Assembly (NCBI RefSeq): GCF_901933205.1
Contig: NC_044582.1
Coordinates: 15,357,820-15,421,819, forward strand
Direction of reading: 5' to 3'
DNA from: Camarhynchus parvulus
Lineage: Eukaryota > Chordata > Aves > Passeriformes > Thraupidae
Length of the DNA: 64,000 nt
Below, in pieces: positions 27,501 to 38,909 of the stretch; within the stretch, counting starts at the first letter, position 1, and every line of letters starts with the position of its first letter. A program made the position numbers and the translations under genes. The notes under the pieces were generated by a model. It did not search any database. It was not told the origin of the DNA and saw only the letters and a list, made by a program, of their open reading frames with translations.

Positions 27501-30500
27501 TAATTAAAGAGGAGGGGGGGAAGTCCCAACCAGATTTCATGTACAAGGTATTAAAACTAAAAGAGCTGAGGAGAAGGTGAAGGGGCAGGCAGAGCTAGAC
27601 ACGTAAGCAGTGCACAGAGACCTCATGGGACAAGGTTAGGACAGAAGTGACAGCTGGTCTGAAGAAATAGCATTTTAAGATCCAAAACTCTGTCAGGAAA
27701 ATCCAACCCGTGCGGCCGATAGAGGAGTTCAATAAAAAATGGGCAGGCAGAGAAAGGACACAAGGTACATAAATACATGCTTATTCAATAAAGCAAGAAA
27801 TGGAACAGCAAAATTGAGCAAACAAGGCTGCCTGGTGGTGGGAGACAGCCTGATTTATTTGCCTTGCTGAGACACAGCAGCGTGGAAAACACAGCAGGGA
27901 AACTGTGTTGTCTTGGTAGGAATTATTCAGCAAAGGAGGGTTAGGTCATGGCTAGAGCATCACAAAAAGCCTCTGCAAGCCAACTTTCCACAGGAAGAAA
28001 AATCACACAGACCATGCATAATTGATGCAGATGTACCAGGAGTGCTGAACACTCTAGGGATGGGCAGGAAAATTACTTAAAAGGGAAAAAAAGTCAACAA
28101 ATAGTTAATAATAAAGCAGGAGTGACTTCTAATTACCTGTACAGAACTGCCTACAGCCCGTGCCACAGTGACAAGCTGTTTCTTAGCAACTCAGAGGCAG
28201 CTTTTGGAAGGGCTCCTTCCAAGGAGGGAAGCTCCCACCTTCTGGGGACCAAAGTTCAGCAGTGAACTCTGACTACACCATTAGGTTTTAGGGGCTCTGG
28301 TACATTGCAGGGATGTATTTTACCTCCTGTATGAGGAAAGAAGGCATCAAAAATAAAAGATTCAGGAATGTGGACAGGAATCAAGCAGCCCTGTAAAGGA
28401 GGATACTGAGCTAATGGGTTTGGCATGAGGGACACCCAGGAACTCCTGGCAGAGGAGGGGTGCAGCATCACCTGAGTCAGCAGCACAGAGAAAGTGCAGA
28501 TTCTCAGGGCCAGATGGTTTCACCCAAAAGCTCTGCAAGGAGACAGCAACAGAGCTGCTAGTGCAGAGATCCTTTCCCATTAACCCCCTTCTTTGAGAAA
28601 TGCTCAAGACAAATCCATTTCCCAGCCACGATTTTTTTCTCCTTGCCAAAAAAGCTGATTATTTTGGGAAGTCAGCAAAAGTTACACACACCTTGCTGAA
28701 CAACACATTTCTACAGAGCAAAACTGCACATATCTGAAAATAATATAGAAAACTCAAAAAAAAAATCACATGATCTTTAAAATCATCTCAGGCACAGGCA
28801 CTGGCAAGGGTCTGTTGATGAGTCAAAATATCCAGAAGAGAGGAAATATTGCCATGGCTCAAGAACTGGTTAGGAGACAGGCGTAGGTGGTTAATTTTTA
28901 AGTGGATCAAAGAACTGCATCACCGTTGATGTTTAATAAATTAATGAGATGGAAAAGTACGCAAAGAATAAATGTCAAATAGCAGAGAGAAGCTAGGAAA
29001 ATTGCAGGGGGCCAGGAAATCTGCATGAGCAGACATATAGAAAAATAAACACACCCAGAGCAGCCCTACTCTTCCTACATGAGGATTTTAATTCACTGTT
29101 TCTAGTGATAATTAATGGTGAAAAAGAACAAAATTAAATGGAGCTGCTTACAGCAGACCTGCCTAAAGTTTTCTCTGTGGTGAGCAGAAGTGTCCCCATC
29201 CCCAGTGCCATCAGACTCTTCCTCTCATGCAACCTCAGTGCCACTGCAGTCCCTGGAGGGATGAGCTGTGGGTTTCTGTGTGGGCAGTGCCAGCCACAAC
29301 CCTCCATCTCAGATTGAGGGCAAAAGTCCAAAGAATAACCAAAAAATAACACCAAAAAGAAGCAGTTGGGGTCTGGTTAACTCCAAAAGTAACAGAATAT
29401 ACTGGAGGTTAATTGAGACTTGCCCTCAAAGGAGAGAAACTTGGGATTTCTTCTCAGTAATGAGGAAAAGGAAAATAATAAAAACAATTTTAAAAATCAT
29501 TTGGGTGTCAGGAATTTAAAAGTGATGGAAAGATATTCTGGGGGACAAAAAGCTGCATGGAATGTGCTGTACTTACTTCACAACATGTCAGTGTCCAGCA
29601 AGACCTTGCCCACGGTGGGATTTGCACAAGGATCTGCAGTTCCTTTTATCCTCCTTCACCTAAATGTTCCAAGCACAAAATTTGGTAAGGCAATCACTGT
29701 ACTGGTGCATTGGAGAAGGAGAAGCCCTTCTCACCCAGCAGTGCTCTGATGTGCATTGCAGTGCAAATATTCTCCTGAAAGACACGTTAATAAAGCGCTC
29801 TATTAAAAATAATCGGCCAGCAGAAGAGTATTGACTGTGTAAATATGATATTGGAGAGCTGGGAGAAAGTAAATATGGGAACAAGCAAACACTGTTTTGT
29901 CAGGAGGGGGCAAACCCCCAAAGCCACAGAAATAAGCAAAATTGTTTATTATTTGAGAAACATGAGGTAGAAGTGTTTAGCCAAGCACTGAGTCAGTGGG
30001 ATGTGGGATGTCCTCAGCCAAGTCCCTCCTGCTGAACACAAGCTCCTGCCTTGCAGGGATTGTGCCTCCTCCTGCTGTCCCCAAAGTGACAGCAGCATCT
30101 TCAGCTGATGGCATTGCACACGGCTGATATTAAATGCTTTCAAATCTGATCAAACGCTTTCAAATAAAATGGAACTTACATTAAATGGCCAGAAAGCCGT
30201 CAGTTCTGGTTTTTTAGTCCTGGACTCTCTCCTGAGTTCCTGACTCAAAAAAGAAAACATTGTGGCTATTAAGTAAGTAAAGCTTGATTTATCACACAGA
30301 ATTTGAAAGTGTTTTCTTTGAAGCATGCACTAACAGGTCAAATTTTCCCAACTTTTTCTTTGGCTGGAATGCTAAAAACATGGAATAGATAATTCCATGG
30401 GCATTTTTGCAACCAAGGCCATAAGAAGGAGGTTTGGAACATCTTTGTTCCTCTCAATTTACTTAACCTTTATTTCTTTTTTCTTAAGGGAGTGTTGTAA

Positions 30501-30581
30501 TACTCTGAACTGAACTATCTACCCAGTTTTCTTTTGCTCGGGGAAGTGCCAGGAACACGACACCTTCTGGAGCCTCCATTT
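15561..30581. other. Intergenic region between TAFA4 and EOGT (part 1)
   Basis: No gene is recognised in these 15 kb. Open frames are short and unrelated to known families. Features seen are a G-run near 20385-20393, an imperfect 32-bp direct duplication at 21162-21231, and a possible degraded CR1 piece near 22025-22100. Positions 17,600-18,020 are AT-rich and repeat-poor and could be a conserved non-coding element. GC-rich patches near 24.2-24.6 kb and 26.9-27.4 kb carry opposite-strand open frames with no splice or family support. Confidence 0.4.
21162..21231. repeat. Imperfect 32-bp direct duplication
   Basis: The 32-bp unit beginning actgcctgtact occurs at 21162-21193 and again at 21200-21231, with one substitution (tta versus ttg) and a 38-bp period. 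No family is recognised. It looks like a simple local duplication. Confidence 0.75.
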
Positions 30582-31202
30582 GGGATGCAGGCATTACCCA
30601 AGGAATCTGGGGGTGACACATTTGGCAGGATGCAGGCAGTTGCCCAAGGAATTTGGGGGGATCACACATTTGGCAGGATGCAGGCATTACCCAAGGAATC
30701 TGGGGGTGACACATTTGGCAGGATGCAGGCAGTTACCCAAGGAATCTGGGGGTGACACATTTGGCAGCATGCAGGCATTACCCAAGGAATTTGGGGGATC
30801 ACACATTTGGCAGGGTGCAGGCATTACCCAAGGAATCTGGGGGGATCACACATTTGGCAGGGTGCAGGCATTACCCAAGGAATTGGGGGGATCACACATT
30901 TGGCAGGGTGCAGGCATTACCCAAGGAATTTGGGGGATCACACATTTGGCAGGGTGCGGCATGCCCAGGAATTGGGGATCCACAAGGTAATTACAGGAAT
31001 TGGGGGATCACACATTTGGCAGCATGCAGGCATTACCCAAGGAATCTGGGGGATCACACATTTGGCAGGGTGCAGGCATTACCCAGGAATCTGGGGGATC
31101 ACACATTTGGCAGGATGCAGGCATTACCCAGGAATCTGGGGGATCACACATTTGGCAGCATGCAGGCATTACCCATGATCTGGGGTCACACATTGGCAGG
31201 GT
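30582..31202. repeat. Minisatellite, about 46-bp unit, about 13 copies
   Basis: The region is built from head-to-tail copies of a 45-48 bp unit. Each copy contains ATGCAGGCATTACCCA, then GGAATCTGGGGG and CACACATTTGGCA. Copies differ by substitutions and 1-3 bp indels. One copy near 30,950-31,015 carries a longer rearranged insertion. The last copy is degenerate. Open frames of up to 185 codons across the array are repeat-derived and shift frame between copies, so they are not evidence for a gene. The unit length is variable and there are no unique spacers, so this is not a CRISPR-like array. Confidence 0.93.
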
Positions 31203-31711
31203 CAAACCAGATTGGGGGCATATGGCAGAGCAATTACCAATCGAAGCCACTTTTTTCACAACCCTCACAATGCACAGACTCGTTTTTCAGCTGCAAATGT
31301 TCCTGCTGACAGCTATCCAACTTTGTAATTAGTGACAAGACAGGGAATACTTGGCACTCCAGGTGCACCTCCATCCAAGGGGTCCCCTGGCTCTCACCAG
31401 ACACTTCTGCAGGGTGGGATGTGCTGCACAAATGGATTTTCAAAGAGTCCCAGGAGGGGAACGCCAGGCACCAGCAGGAGCAGGGGGTCCACCATACCAA
31501 AAGTGGTGGAACCCTCCCTAAAGTGCCACTGAGGCACTTTCCCTTCCAGGGGAACTCTGAGGTCTCAAAACAGCACATGGGGCATCACTTCAGCACATCC
31601 TCGGGCTTTGCTGGAGCTGCAGCACTCCAGCTCTGGCTGCTCTGCTCATTTCACTGCCCAGCCCCTCTCCCTGCTCCTCCCCAGGCAGGGGAGCTGGGAT
31701 AGGTTCTCTTG
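31203..31711. other. Intergenic, nothing recognised
   Basis: This lies between the minisatellite and the LTR-like block. It is moderately GC-rich, and short opposite-strand open frames have no family match. Confidence 0.4.
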
Positions 31712-32126
31712 TATTTGCAGGGTTCCCAGACTAAGGAAGGAATGATGAATCTGACTCTAGGTTCTTAGAAGGCTAATTTATTGTTTTATGATATTATAAT
31801 TAATTTAAGAATACTACACTGAACTATACTAAAGAATAGAGAAAGGATACTTACAGAAGGCTAGAAAATAATAATGAAAACTCGTGACTCCTTCCAGAGT
31901 CTTGACACAGCTTGGCTGTGATTGGCCATTGAGTCAAAACAATTCACATGAAACCCATGAAGTACGCACCAGTTGGATAAACAATCTCCAACCACATTCC
32001 ATAGCAGCAAAACACAGGAGAAGCAAATCAGATAATTATTGTTTCCCTTTTTTCTCTGAGGCTTCTCAGCTTCCCAGCAGCAAAACCCTGAGTGAAGGGA
32101 TTTTTCCAGAAAATGTGACAGTGACA
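31712..32126 (-). mobile_element. Probable solo LTR of an endogenous retrovirus
   Basis: Read on the minus strand, the block starts TGTCACATTTTCTGG. It carries a CCAAT-like segment (ggccaatcacagccaag) and ends after an AATAAA signal (minus strand, near 31,780). This is the order expected of U3 followed by R/U5. The sequence resembles an LTR that I recall as common in songbird genomes. No gag, pol or env lies beside it, so it would be a solo LTR left by recombination. I could not confirm a target-site duplication, so both edges are approximate. Confidence 0.6.
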
Positions 32127-33224
32127 GGTGCAGGAGATGAGGGCTGGGGGATCAGCATCTCACCCTGCCCCTTCCCTTTCCCTGCTGGAAAGCTGCTGAC
32201 AGGGATCCACAAATAACTGATAGCATGAAGGTACCAGGGAGGAGGGTGTTTTTGTAAAGCAGAACGCAGGCTACTTAAATAATGAATTAAGAGGCATCAA
32301 AAATGCCTATGTAAAAGGACAGAGAGGGAAGGGCTGATATTTTAGACTATGCTAGACCACAATGAATAAATTATAAGAAAGGCTGAATACTTTACTAAGT
32401 ATAAAGATGTCAAGCAAAAGAAACCACTCTTTTCATCCCCCACTGGGTCCCAAATGGAGACAGAGCTGAGCGGGCTCAGCTGGTCTGTGAGGTTTTCTTT
32501 CCATGTACATTTTCATCTGGACTGAGGCATTTCCATTTAACAGCATCCACGCTGTCTTTAAGCCTTTCACACCAGAGACAGGCTTGCTTATTTTTCTGAC
32601 ACCGCTGAAGTTCTCCCAGTCATAACAAACTAAGAACACCCAGGCAGTGTGACAGAGATGAAGTGATGGGTAGGAGGCACATTTCATTGTGCTACCGAGG
32701 CCTGGGTGCAGTAATTGGTGAGGAAACAATTGGGAGCTGTCAGCTCACAACACACCCCTGGTGCTGACTGCTGTGCACAGCCCTGGATGGGTAATGAGTG
32801 ATGGCCACCGTGGTCACCACTGCCCTCTCACTGTGCCAGGCTCCTCCCAGAGCCCTGAGCAGCACAGCCAGCCCTCCCTATGCCTCACAGCCCCCTCAGT
32901 CCCTTCCTGAGCAGCACAGCCGGCCCTCCCTGTCCCTCACAGTCCCCTCCTGCCTGTCCCAAGGGCCAGGTTCCTACACCTGACACGTGAACATGATGAG
33001 GATTTTAATTACCTGCAAGATGCACAACAAATCAAATGCCAAACAGGCAGAGCTGCCCGCACTTCACTGCACGTTCAGGGTCTGTCCATGATCCTCACCT
33101 GACACAGATCTATGGAGAATGGCTGAGAGATGATGAATTGTACAGTCATTTACTGACCTTCGTTGTCCATGGCAGCCTTCCCACAGGATCTGCCCAGCAG
33201 ACAGTTCTGAACTGGTGTTAGTCA
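32127..33224. other. Intergenic, nothing recognised apart from a short duplication
   Basis: An imperfect duplication of about 50 bp (repeating gagcagcacagcc...ccctccct) lies at roughly 32,858-32,955. No gene or element is otherwise recognised. Confidence 0.4.
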
Positions 33225-33295
33225 GCATGGAGTTCTTCAGGTTAGAAAGGACCTTTTACATCATTGAGTCCAACCATTAACCCAGCAGTGCATCA
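33225..33295 (-). mobile_element. Short CR1-like fragment
   Basis: The segment 'ggagttcttcaggttagaa' followed by 'gagtccaaccattaaccc' matches the reverse complement of CR1 3' regions. Only about 70 bp remain. Confidence 0.5.
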
Positions 33296-34589
33296 GTGAA
33301 AGCAAAATGAGAGTTTAGGTGTTTCCTCACATATGACTCAGCCCCCAAAGCTGACGAGGGACAGCTTGCATCACATCAGCCTTGTTTCAGTGCTTCCATC
33401 ATGTTATAAACCTCACCTGCTTTCCACCCTTCTTGCAAGGCAACACAAACAATTCCTACCCTGCATTAACGTTCACAGCTCGTTTTTATTTTGCTCAGCT
33501 GCTGAAAGCTGTGGATCAGATGTCAGGCAGACAAATCATCTCCCCTGGCTTTAGCCAAGGCAAAGGGATAATGCTGGACACCACAGCCCTCCCCTGGGCA
33601 GCCAGAGCCCTCTGTCAGCTCAAAGCTTCCCAGAGCTGCAAAGAAAAGTCAACCAATCCCATCTTTAGTGACGAGCTGGGGGATAAATCTGGAAAGGGGG
33701 CAATCTGCAAAGCTCAAATATTTTTCTTTAAAAACAACTGTCTTCGTGGTGGCTGCTTTTTAAAAATAAACAGAATAACTACTCCATCATTTTTCAGTAT
33801 TTTGCCACTATTTTTCAAGTGTCTGTGGCCCATATTTCCATGACACCAGGTGCATGTGCACACAACCACCCTTCCTAGGGAACTGCACTGGGGAAGTGAT
33901 TAGGCAGTGGAAGGTGCAGGATATATTGCACGGCTGGGTGATGTGCTGCATGAGTGAAAATCAAGACTTTGCAGCAAAACAGGAATTGCATTAATTACTA
34001 AAAGGTGACAGTCTGCCACAAAGTGGTTTTGGAACAAAACATGGAGCAGGATTTTGTTACAAAAGATTACCAGAAAATAATTTTCCGACACCAACTAAAG
34101 AAAAGAAAAACTGAAGAAAAATACCCCAATATTATGGAATCTGAATCATCCTAGGCTAAAAGCTAAAATCCCCATGGATTAATTTTTTGCTTCTACAAAC
34201 AGGAAGGAGGAAAAACAAAACCATGACTGCAGGATCAGTTGCTTTGTCGTCGGTGAGCAGGTTCTGCATGTGAAATGAGATTCCCTTTGAGCGTTGGGAA
34301 GGGCTCTAGTGACACCTACTGCACTCTGCTACAATAGGTGCAGAAAGCTCTCCTGCCCTACCTGGGAATAAGAATGCACTGGGACAGGGTGTCCCTGCAA
34401 GGCAAGGGGCATTTCCAGCCTGCAGGGACCCCCGAGGTGAGGCTGTCCCCTGCCAGCCTGGCTCTGGGGCCAGGGTGACCTTGCGCAAGCACTGAGACAC
34501 CAACACAGCCCCAGCAGTGCCAGGGAGAATATGGGCAGAGCCAGCAGATTTCAGCTTTGAAATGGGGATGATCAGCGCGGAACTGTGCA
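33296..34589. other. Intergenic, nothing recognised
   Basis: There is mixed composition with no splice-supported open frame and no repeat I recognise. Confidence 0.4.
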
Positions 34590-34915
34590 GTCTGCAAGCC
34601 AGAAAAGAGCTTTTACATCGAGTCCAGCCTGTACCCCAGCATTGCCAGGACCACAACCGAGCCCTTGTGCCTCACCTGTGTGTCTGTCCAGCCCCCAGGG
34701 ATGGGGACTCCATCACTTCCCTGAACAGCCCCTTCCAACATCTGACAACTTTTGGTGAAGAAATTTTCCCTAATATCCATTCTAACCCTCCACTGGCACA
34801 ACTTAAAGCTGTTCCCTCTGCTGCTGTCCCCTGGGAGCAGAGCCTGACCCTCGTGTCAGGGAGCTGTGCAGAACCAGAAGGTTCCCCCTGAGCCTCCTTT
34901 TCTCCATCTCCATCA
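34590..34915 (-). mobile_element. CR1 LINE fragment, 3' region
   Basis: The run contains 'catcgagtccagcctgt', 'gggatggggactccatcac', 'ccctgaacagccccttccaa' and 'cctgggagcagagcctgacc', all in the order of a CR1 element read in reverse complement. It is 5'-truncated and without coding capacity. The conserved 3' terminal motif is lost or diverged at the left edge. Confidence 0.75.
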
Positions 34916-36199
34916 GCTTTACCAGTGATGACTGAATTGGTAAAATTTCGGGGTTTTTCTGCATGTTTTCTTCACTGAGACTGTTTCTATCCAACCTCGA
35001 CTTTATTATCAGCTCGATCTGGAAAATAACTGATGCATTCTCAACTTTCTCTTTTAAAATCCTGGTTGAACGTCATCTTTTGTTCAGTTTTCAGCAAACC
35101 CAACCCTCAAACACCTGGCAACCAAAATTAACATTTCTGACACTCTTTTGTTCCCCGGTGATGGGGGAGCTGAGCTCCAGAGAATTGATTTCTCACCCAC
35201 TACTCAAAAGATCTCTGCACTTTGTGTACTACATTAATAAGTACTTTTCTAAAGGCCAAAACAAGGTCTGATTTGAAAAAAAAACCCAAGTCAAAAGAAC
35301 AATGCCACTGTAGAAGTTATACATATTCAAAACAAATTTTTTCTCAGTAATAGTGCAATTTACTTTCTTTTTTCTACTTCTCCTCCTTTTTGATTTGCCA
35401 TGGAATGATTGGAAAGGGAAGGGAAATCAAGAAAACATAAAAGAAATTAAAAGATAATTTGTTATTCGAGCTTTATTAACCTATCCAAAAGATAATGGTA
35501 ACAACAAATACTTAATGTCATATCATATATATCTATATATTATTCATTATATTATATTTATATACAAAGGTTATTTTTGTACTTTAGCTATATTATATTC
35601 TCATATTATAAAAATATTTCAGTGTTCCAAGAGAGGACAGCAGCCAGTAAAAAATTACACTTGTGGATGTGCTGTCAGCTCTACCCAAGCCTGGCAACAT
35701 CCTCTTCCATCCTCCCCTGCCCTTTCCTTCATCTCTCCAGCACAAATCCCAGGTCACCACCCAGTTTTCCAGCCCTGTCCCTTCTCCCCACAGCCCCCCT
35801 GGTCAGGGATGCTGCTCCCCTCTCCTGGCTCAGATTCAAGGGAGTTCAGGACCTTTTCTTTCCCCCTCCTGCACCCCCCTGCAGTTTGTGACATGAATAT
35901 TTTCACTCCCTTATTTTTGGCTCTGTCCCAACAAGGTTTCCACACATTTCGCTTGATTTATAACCACATTCCCAGAAGGCTCCTGAGCTCCAAGCTTGAG
36001 AATGACTCTCTGCCTGTTTTACCCATCTGAAACCTTACACTTGTTCCTCTCTCATCCTCTCTCTCGCCTCAAACACAGAATGCTGCTTTCAGCTGTGCAG
36101 TTGGCACAGTTCAAACTGCAGGGTTTGGGTGGGGCAGCTGGGCTGGGCTGAGCCCTGGCACTGACTCAGGAGGGACCTGACCCTTCTGAGCAGGGCTTG
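34916..36199. other. Intergenic, AT-rich tract
   Basis: No gene is recognised. Positions 35,515-35,575 form a TA-rich low-complexity tract. A pyrimidine-rich patch follows at 35.69-35.88 kb. Confidence 0.4.
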
Positions 36200-36954
36200 G
36201 GGTGGTCTCTTGGTCTGAAAAGCCAGGTGTCTGCTAAGGAAGGCAGGAGCCTCTCTTGAAATGTAAAACGTAAACCCCCTCCCTCCAAATTACTATAATT
36301 TTAATTACTATAATTCATTATTATAATATTATTATCATTTTGCCATTTAGGGGCTCTTAGGCAAAGATATGGGAATAGGAATAAGAGTTCTTTACTAGGA
36401 AAATTAAAAATACAAATGTAATAGCACAAACAGCAACAAAAAAACCTCTGCCAGAGTCAGACACATGCCCTGGCCCCCTGTGTGTCAGGGGGTGGCACAG
36501 CCCCATCCCATGGGGGCTCAGCCCTTCCTGCAGTGCCAGCTGTGCTGCTGCTGGAGCAGGGATCCTGCACAAGGGGGGAGTTTTCCTCTGCAGCTCCAGG
36601 GCTGCTGCAGATGGGCCTGGGCTCCCTCTGGCAATGCAGTGGGATAAGGCTGTTAAACTGTTCCAAACCTCAGATTGTATCCAGGTAGGAATGCTTGGCA
36701 CCTCCCCTGGGCGGAGCATCTCCCCATGGGATGCTGGAATTGGATCAGCCATGCAGGGACACTCACTGGCCATGGACAGCAGAGATCTCCTGGAGGTAGG
36801 AGTGGGTGTGGGAGAGATTTTAAAAAGTGCCCACCTGGTTTTTACAGGTGTCCCATTAGCAGCAGATAACTGCCCCACCTCTAACAGACAATAGATAATA
36901 GAGCACACACCAACACACACCCCCAGCCACACCTTGCATTTGCAACCTGAGACA
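36200..36954 (-). mobile_element. Probable solo LTR of an endogenous retrovirus (ERV-K-like)
   Basis: On the minus strand the block begins TGTCTCAGGTTGCAAATGC at 36,954. It passes a GC-rich body and reaches 'aagaactcttattcctatt' and an AT-rich stretch, then a tail containing 'cttttcagaccaagag'. I recall this arrangement from abundant songbird LTRs. The 208-codon minus-strand open frame across it is LTR read-through, not a retroviral gene. No internal retroviral sequence is adjacent. The left edge is uncertain by tens of bases, and I could not identify a target-site duplication. Confidence 0.55.
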
Positions 36955-38884
36955 AGTGGCGCCCTGGAGCAGAGGCCAGACAAGATTAAGGGAATAAAAG
37001 CAGGTAATTACTAAAGGCCTTCAATAGCTGCACCTTGGGCAGTCCAAAGCCTCCAAGAGGGGCTACAGCCAAGATGGATGGTTCTTCAGACAATTATTAG
37101 TTTGGTCCATTTACATATTTTACTCCCCAGTTTACTCCTCCCCAATTCACTTTTGGGTGTCCTTGAGTTTCAGGCCTAGAGGGATTGTTTCATCTGACCA
37201 AAATTTGAAGACAGCAGTTAACACTCTATATGGAGTTCAGAGTTATACACTAATGCAGTACAGGATTTGAAAAATACCAAAGCTGAAATCCTAAGGCATC
37301 AGTAGCACCCTCACACCCAGGCCTGAGGTGAGGACCTGAAATGGAAGAATGAGGAGAGTTCAAGGCTGAGCAACAAACCCCAGCCTTCTGTGGGCATGTC
37401 AGAGCCAAAGCCAGAGGGGATTCTATGGCAGTTCATTTATTTCAGGCAAAAAGCCCAATCCATGAGAAACGTGTGTTCAGAGGAGGGGAAGTAAGAGCTC
37501 AACTTAAGGCAAACACTGCAAATTGAAACAATTATTCAGTGTTGAAGTCAAACATTTTACCCTTCTGAGCACAAAAAGCTCTCAAGGAGAACATTTTCTT
37601 CAGTTTTTCTCCTTAAAAAAAAATTAGGATTAAGAGATATGCTAAAGCCTGAGCTATCTCATTAATGGTACTGGTAAGATTAACAGCAAGAATTAAACAA
37701 TTCCATTATTACTTAATGGCTTTTAAAAATGTATTGCCTTAATATTTATAATCAGACCCTTTAAGATTAATAATGCTGACTTGCCACCTCCCCATCACAA
37801 GCCATTTCTCACACTTACCCACTGGTGAACTTCCACAGAACTCTCCAAAGAAAGAAACTGAAATTACATCTGACAAATTCTAAAGTAAAAAGGAAAGAAA
37901 CTACATGCATCCATAAATTATCTTTTATTCCAAATCCAGCTCTTGGTTTACATTGTACAGGAAACACAGGCAATCCCAAAAGCATCCAGGACTTGCAACA
38001 TTACACAAAGTCCCAAAACTGAATTCATCACACTGATGCCAAGCTGCCCCTTAGACTCTAAACTTAGGTAAACTGGAGAGACCAAAAAAAAAAATTAAAA
38101 AAAAAAATCAGAAGTAGCAAGGAACAAGAGTCCCATGGTCTGTTAGGAAAACTTAACCCAGAGCTATATCCTACCTGAAGGCTCATGGATTCCCTCAAAT
38201 TCCAACTTCCAGACAGACCCAAGATGGTCCAGATGCTCTTCAAGCCACAATCCAGATTTCTGCTGTTGTCCAAGCTCCCTCAGGATTTATTGGCAAAACC
38301 CAAAAATCCAACCAACCCTCCTTCTGCTGCCAAGAAAATTTTGTGCTATTTGAAAAGTTAATCAACACAAACAGTCTTTTCATCCTGGCAATATTAAACC
38401 ATAAAGGCTGAATAACATGTTGGCCATCAACTGTTGACCCTGCACTCAAATTTGCTGAAACTGGTGAATGCTGGCAGGATATTTTGCCCTTGGATGAAGT
38501 CCCTGCAGCCTCTCCTCCACACATATGTTCAACCATTTGTTTTAGTGATGACTTGAAAGAGCAGCTCCTCATTAGCTGCTCCTGTGCAGACTCCAGCACT
38601 CACCCACTGCCTTCAGCAGCATCACCTGCACCACAGGAAGTTAAATATATACAAAGATTTTCACAAACCAAGCTTCAAATGCCCAGCACTAAAGCCAGCA
38701 GTGCAGGATGGCACCATCACCTCTCAATGATTCTTAAGTAAATAAACCTGAATGTCACTTTGGACCCCAGAACATCAGCTTGTCATGGCAGGAGAAAGCA
38801 GAGACATGTGGCTCCATACAATTAATAGTATTTAAAACATTTGCCTCTAAAACCTGGCAAACTACCAGAAATTTTACACTTTTT
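36955..38884. other. Intergenic, 3' flank of EOGT
   Basis: No gene is recognised. Further minus-strand AATAAA hexamers occur (for example near 37,923 and 38,286). A longer EOGT 3' end is therefore possible. Confidence 0.4.
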
Positions 38885-38903
38885 TTTTAAATTTAAAAAG
38901 CTT

Positions 38904-38909
38904 TTTATT
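38904..38909 (-). promoter_or_regulatory. EOGT: Candidate EOGT polyadenylation signal (AATAAA)
   Basis: TTTATT on the plus strand reads AATAAA on the minus strand, with GT-rich sequence about 30 bases downstream. Cleavage would fall near 38,885. It is a good candidate end for the EOGT transcript. Confidence 0.5.

Noticed and set aside
30582..31202. Repeat array resembling a CRISPR
   Set aside because: There are no unique spacers of constant length, the unit itself is contiguous, and the host is a vertebrate.
30580..31309. Open frames of 136 and 185 codons with HTFGR and LPKE repeats
   Set aside because: They are translations of the 46-bp minisatellite, and the frame changes with unit length.
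36357..36983. 208-codon minus-strand open frame as a possible gene
   Set aside because: It spans an LTR-like repeat from end to end and shows no protein family.
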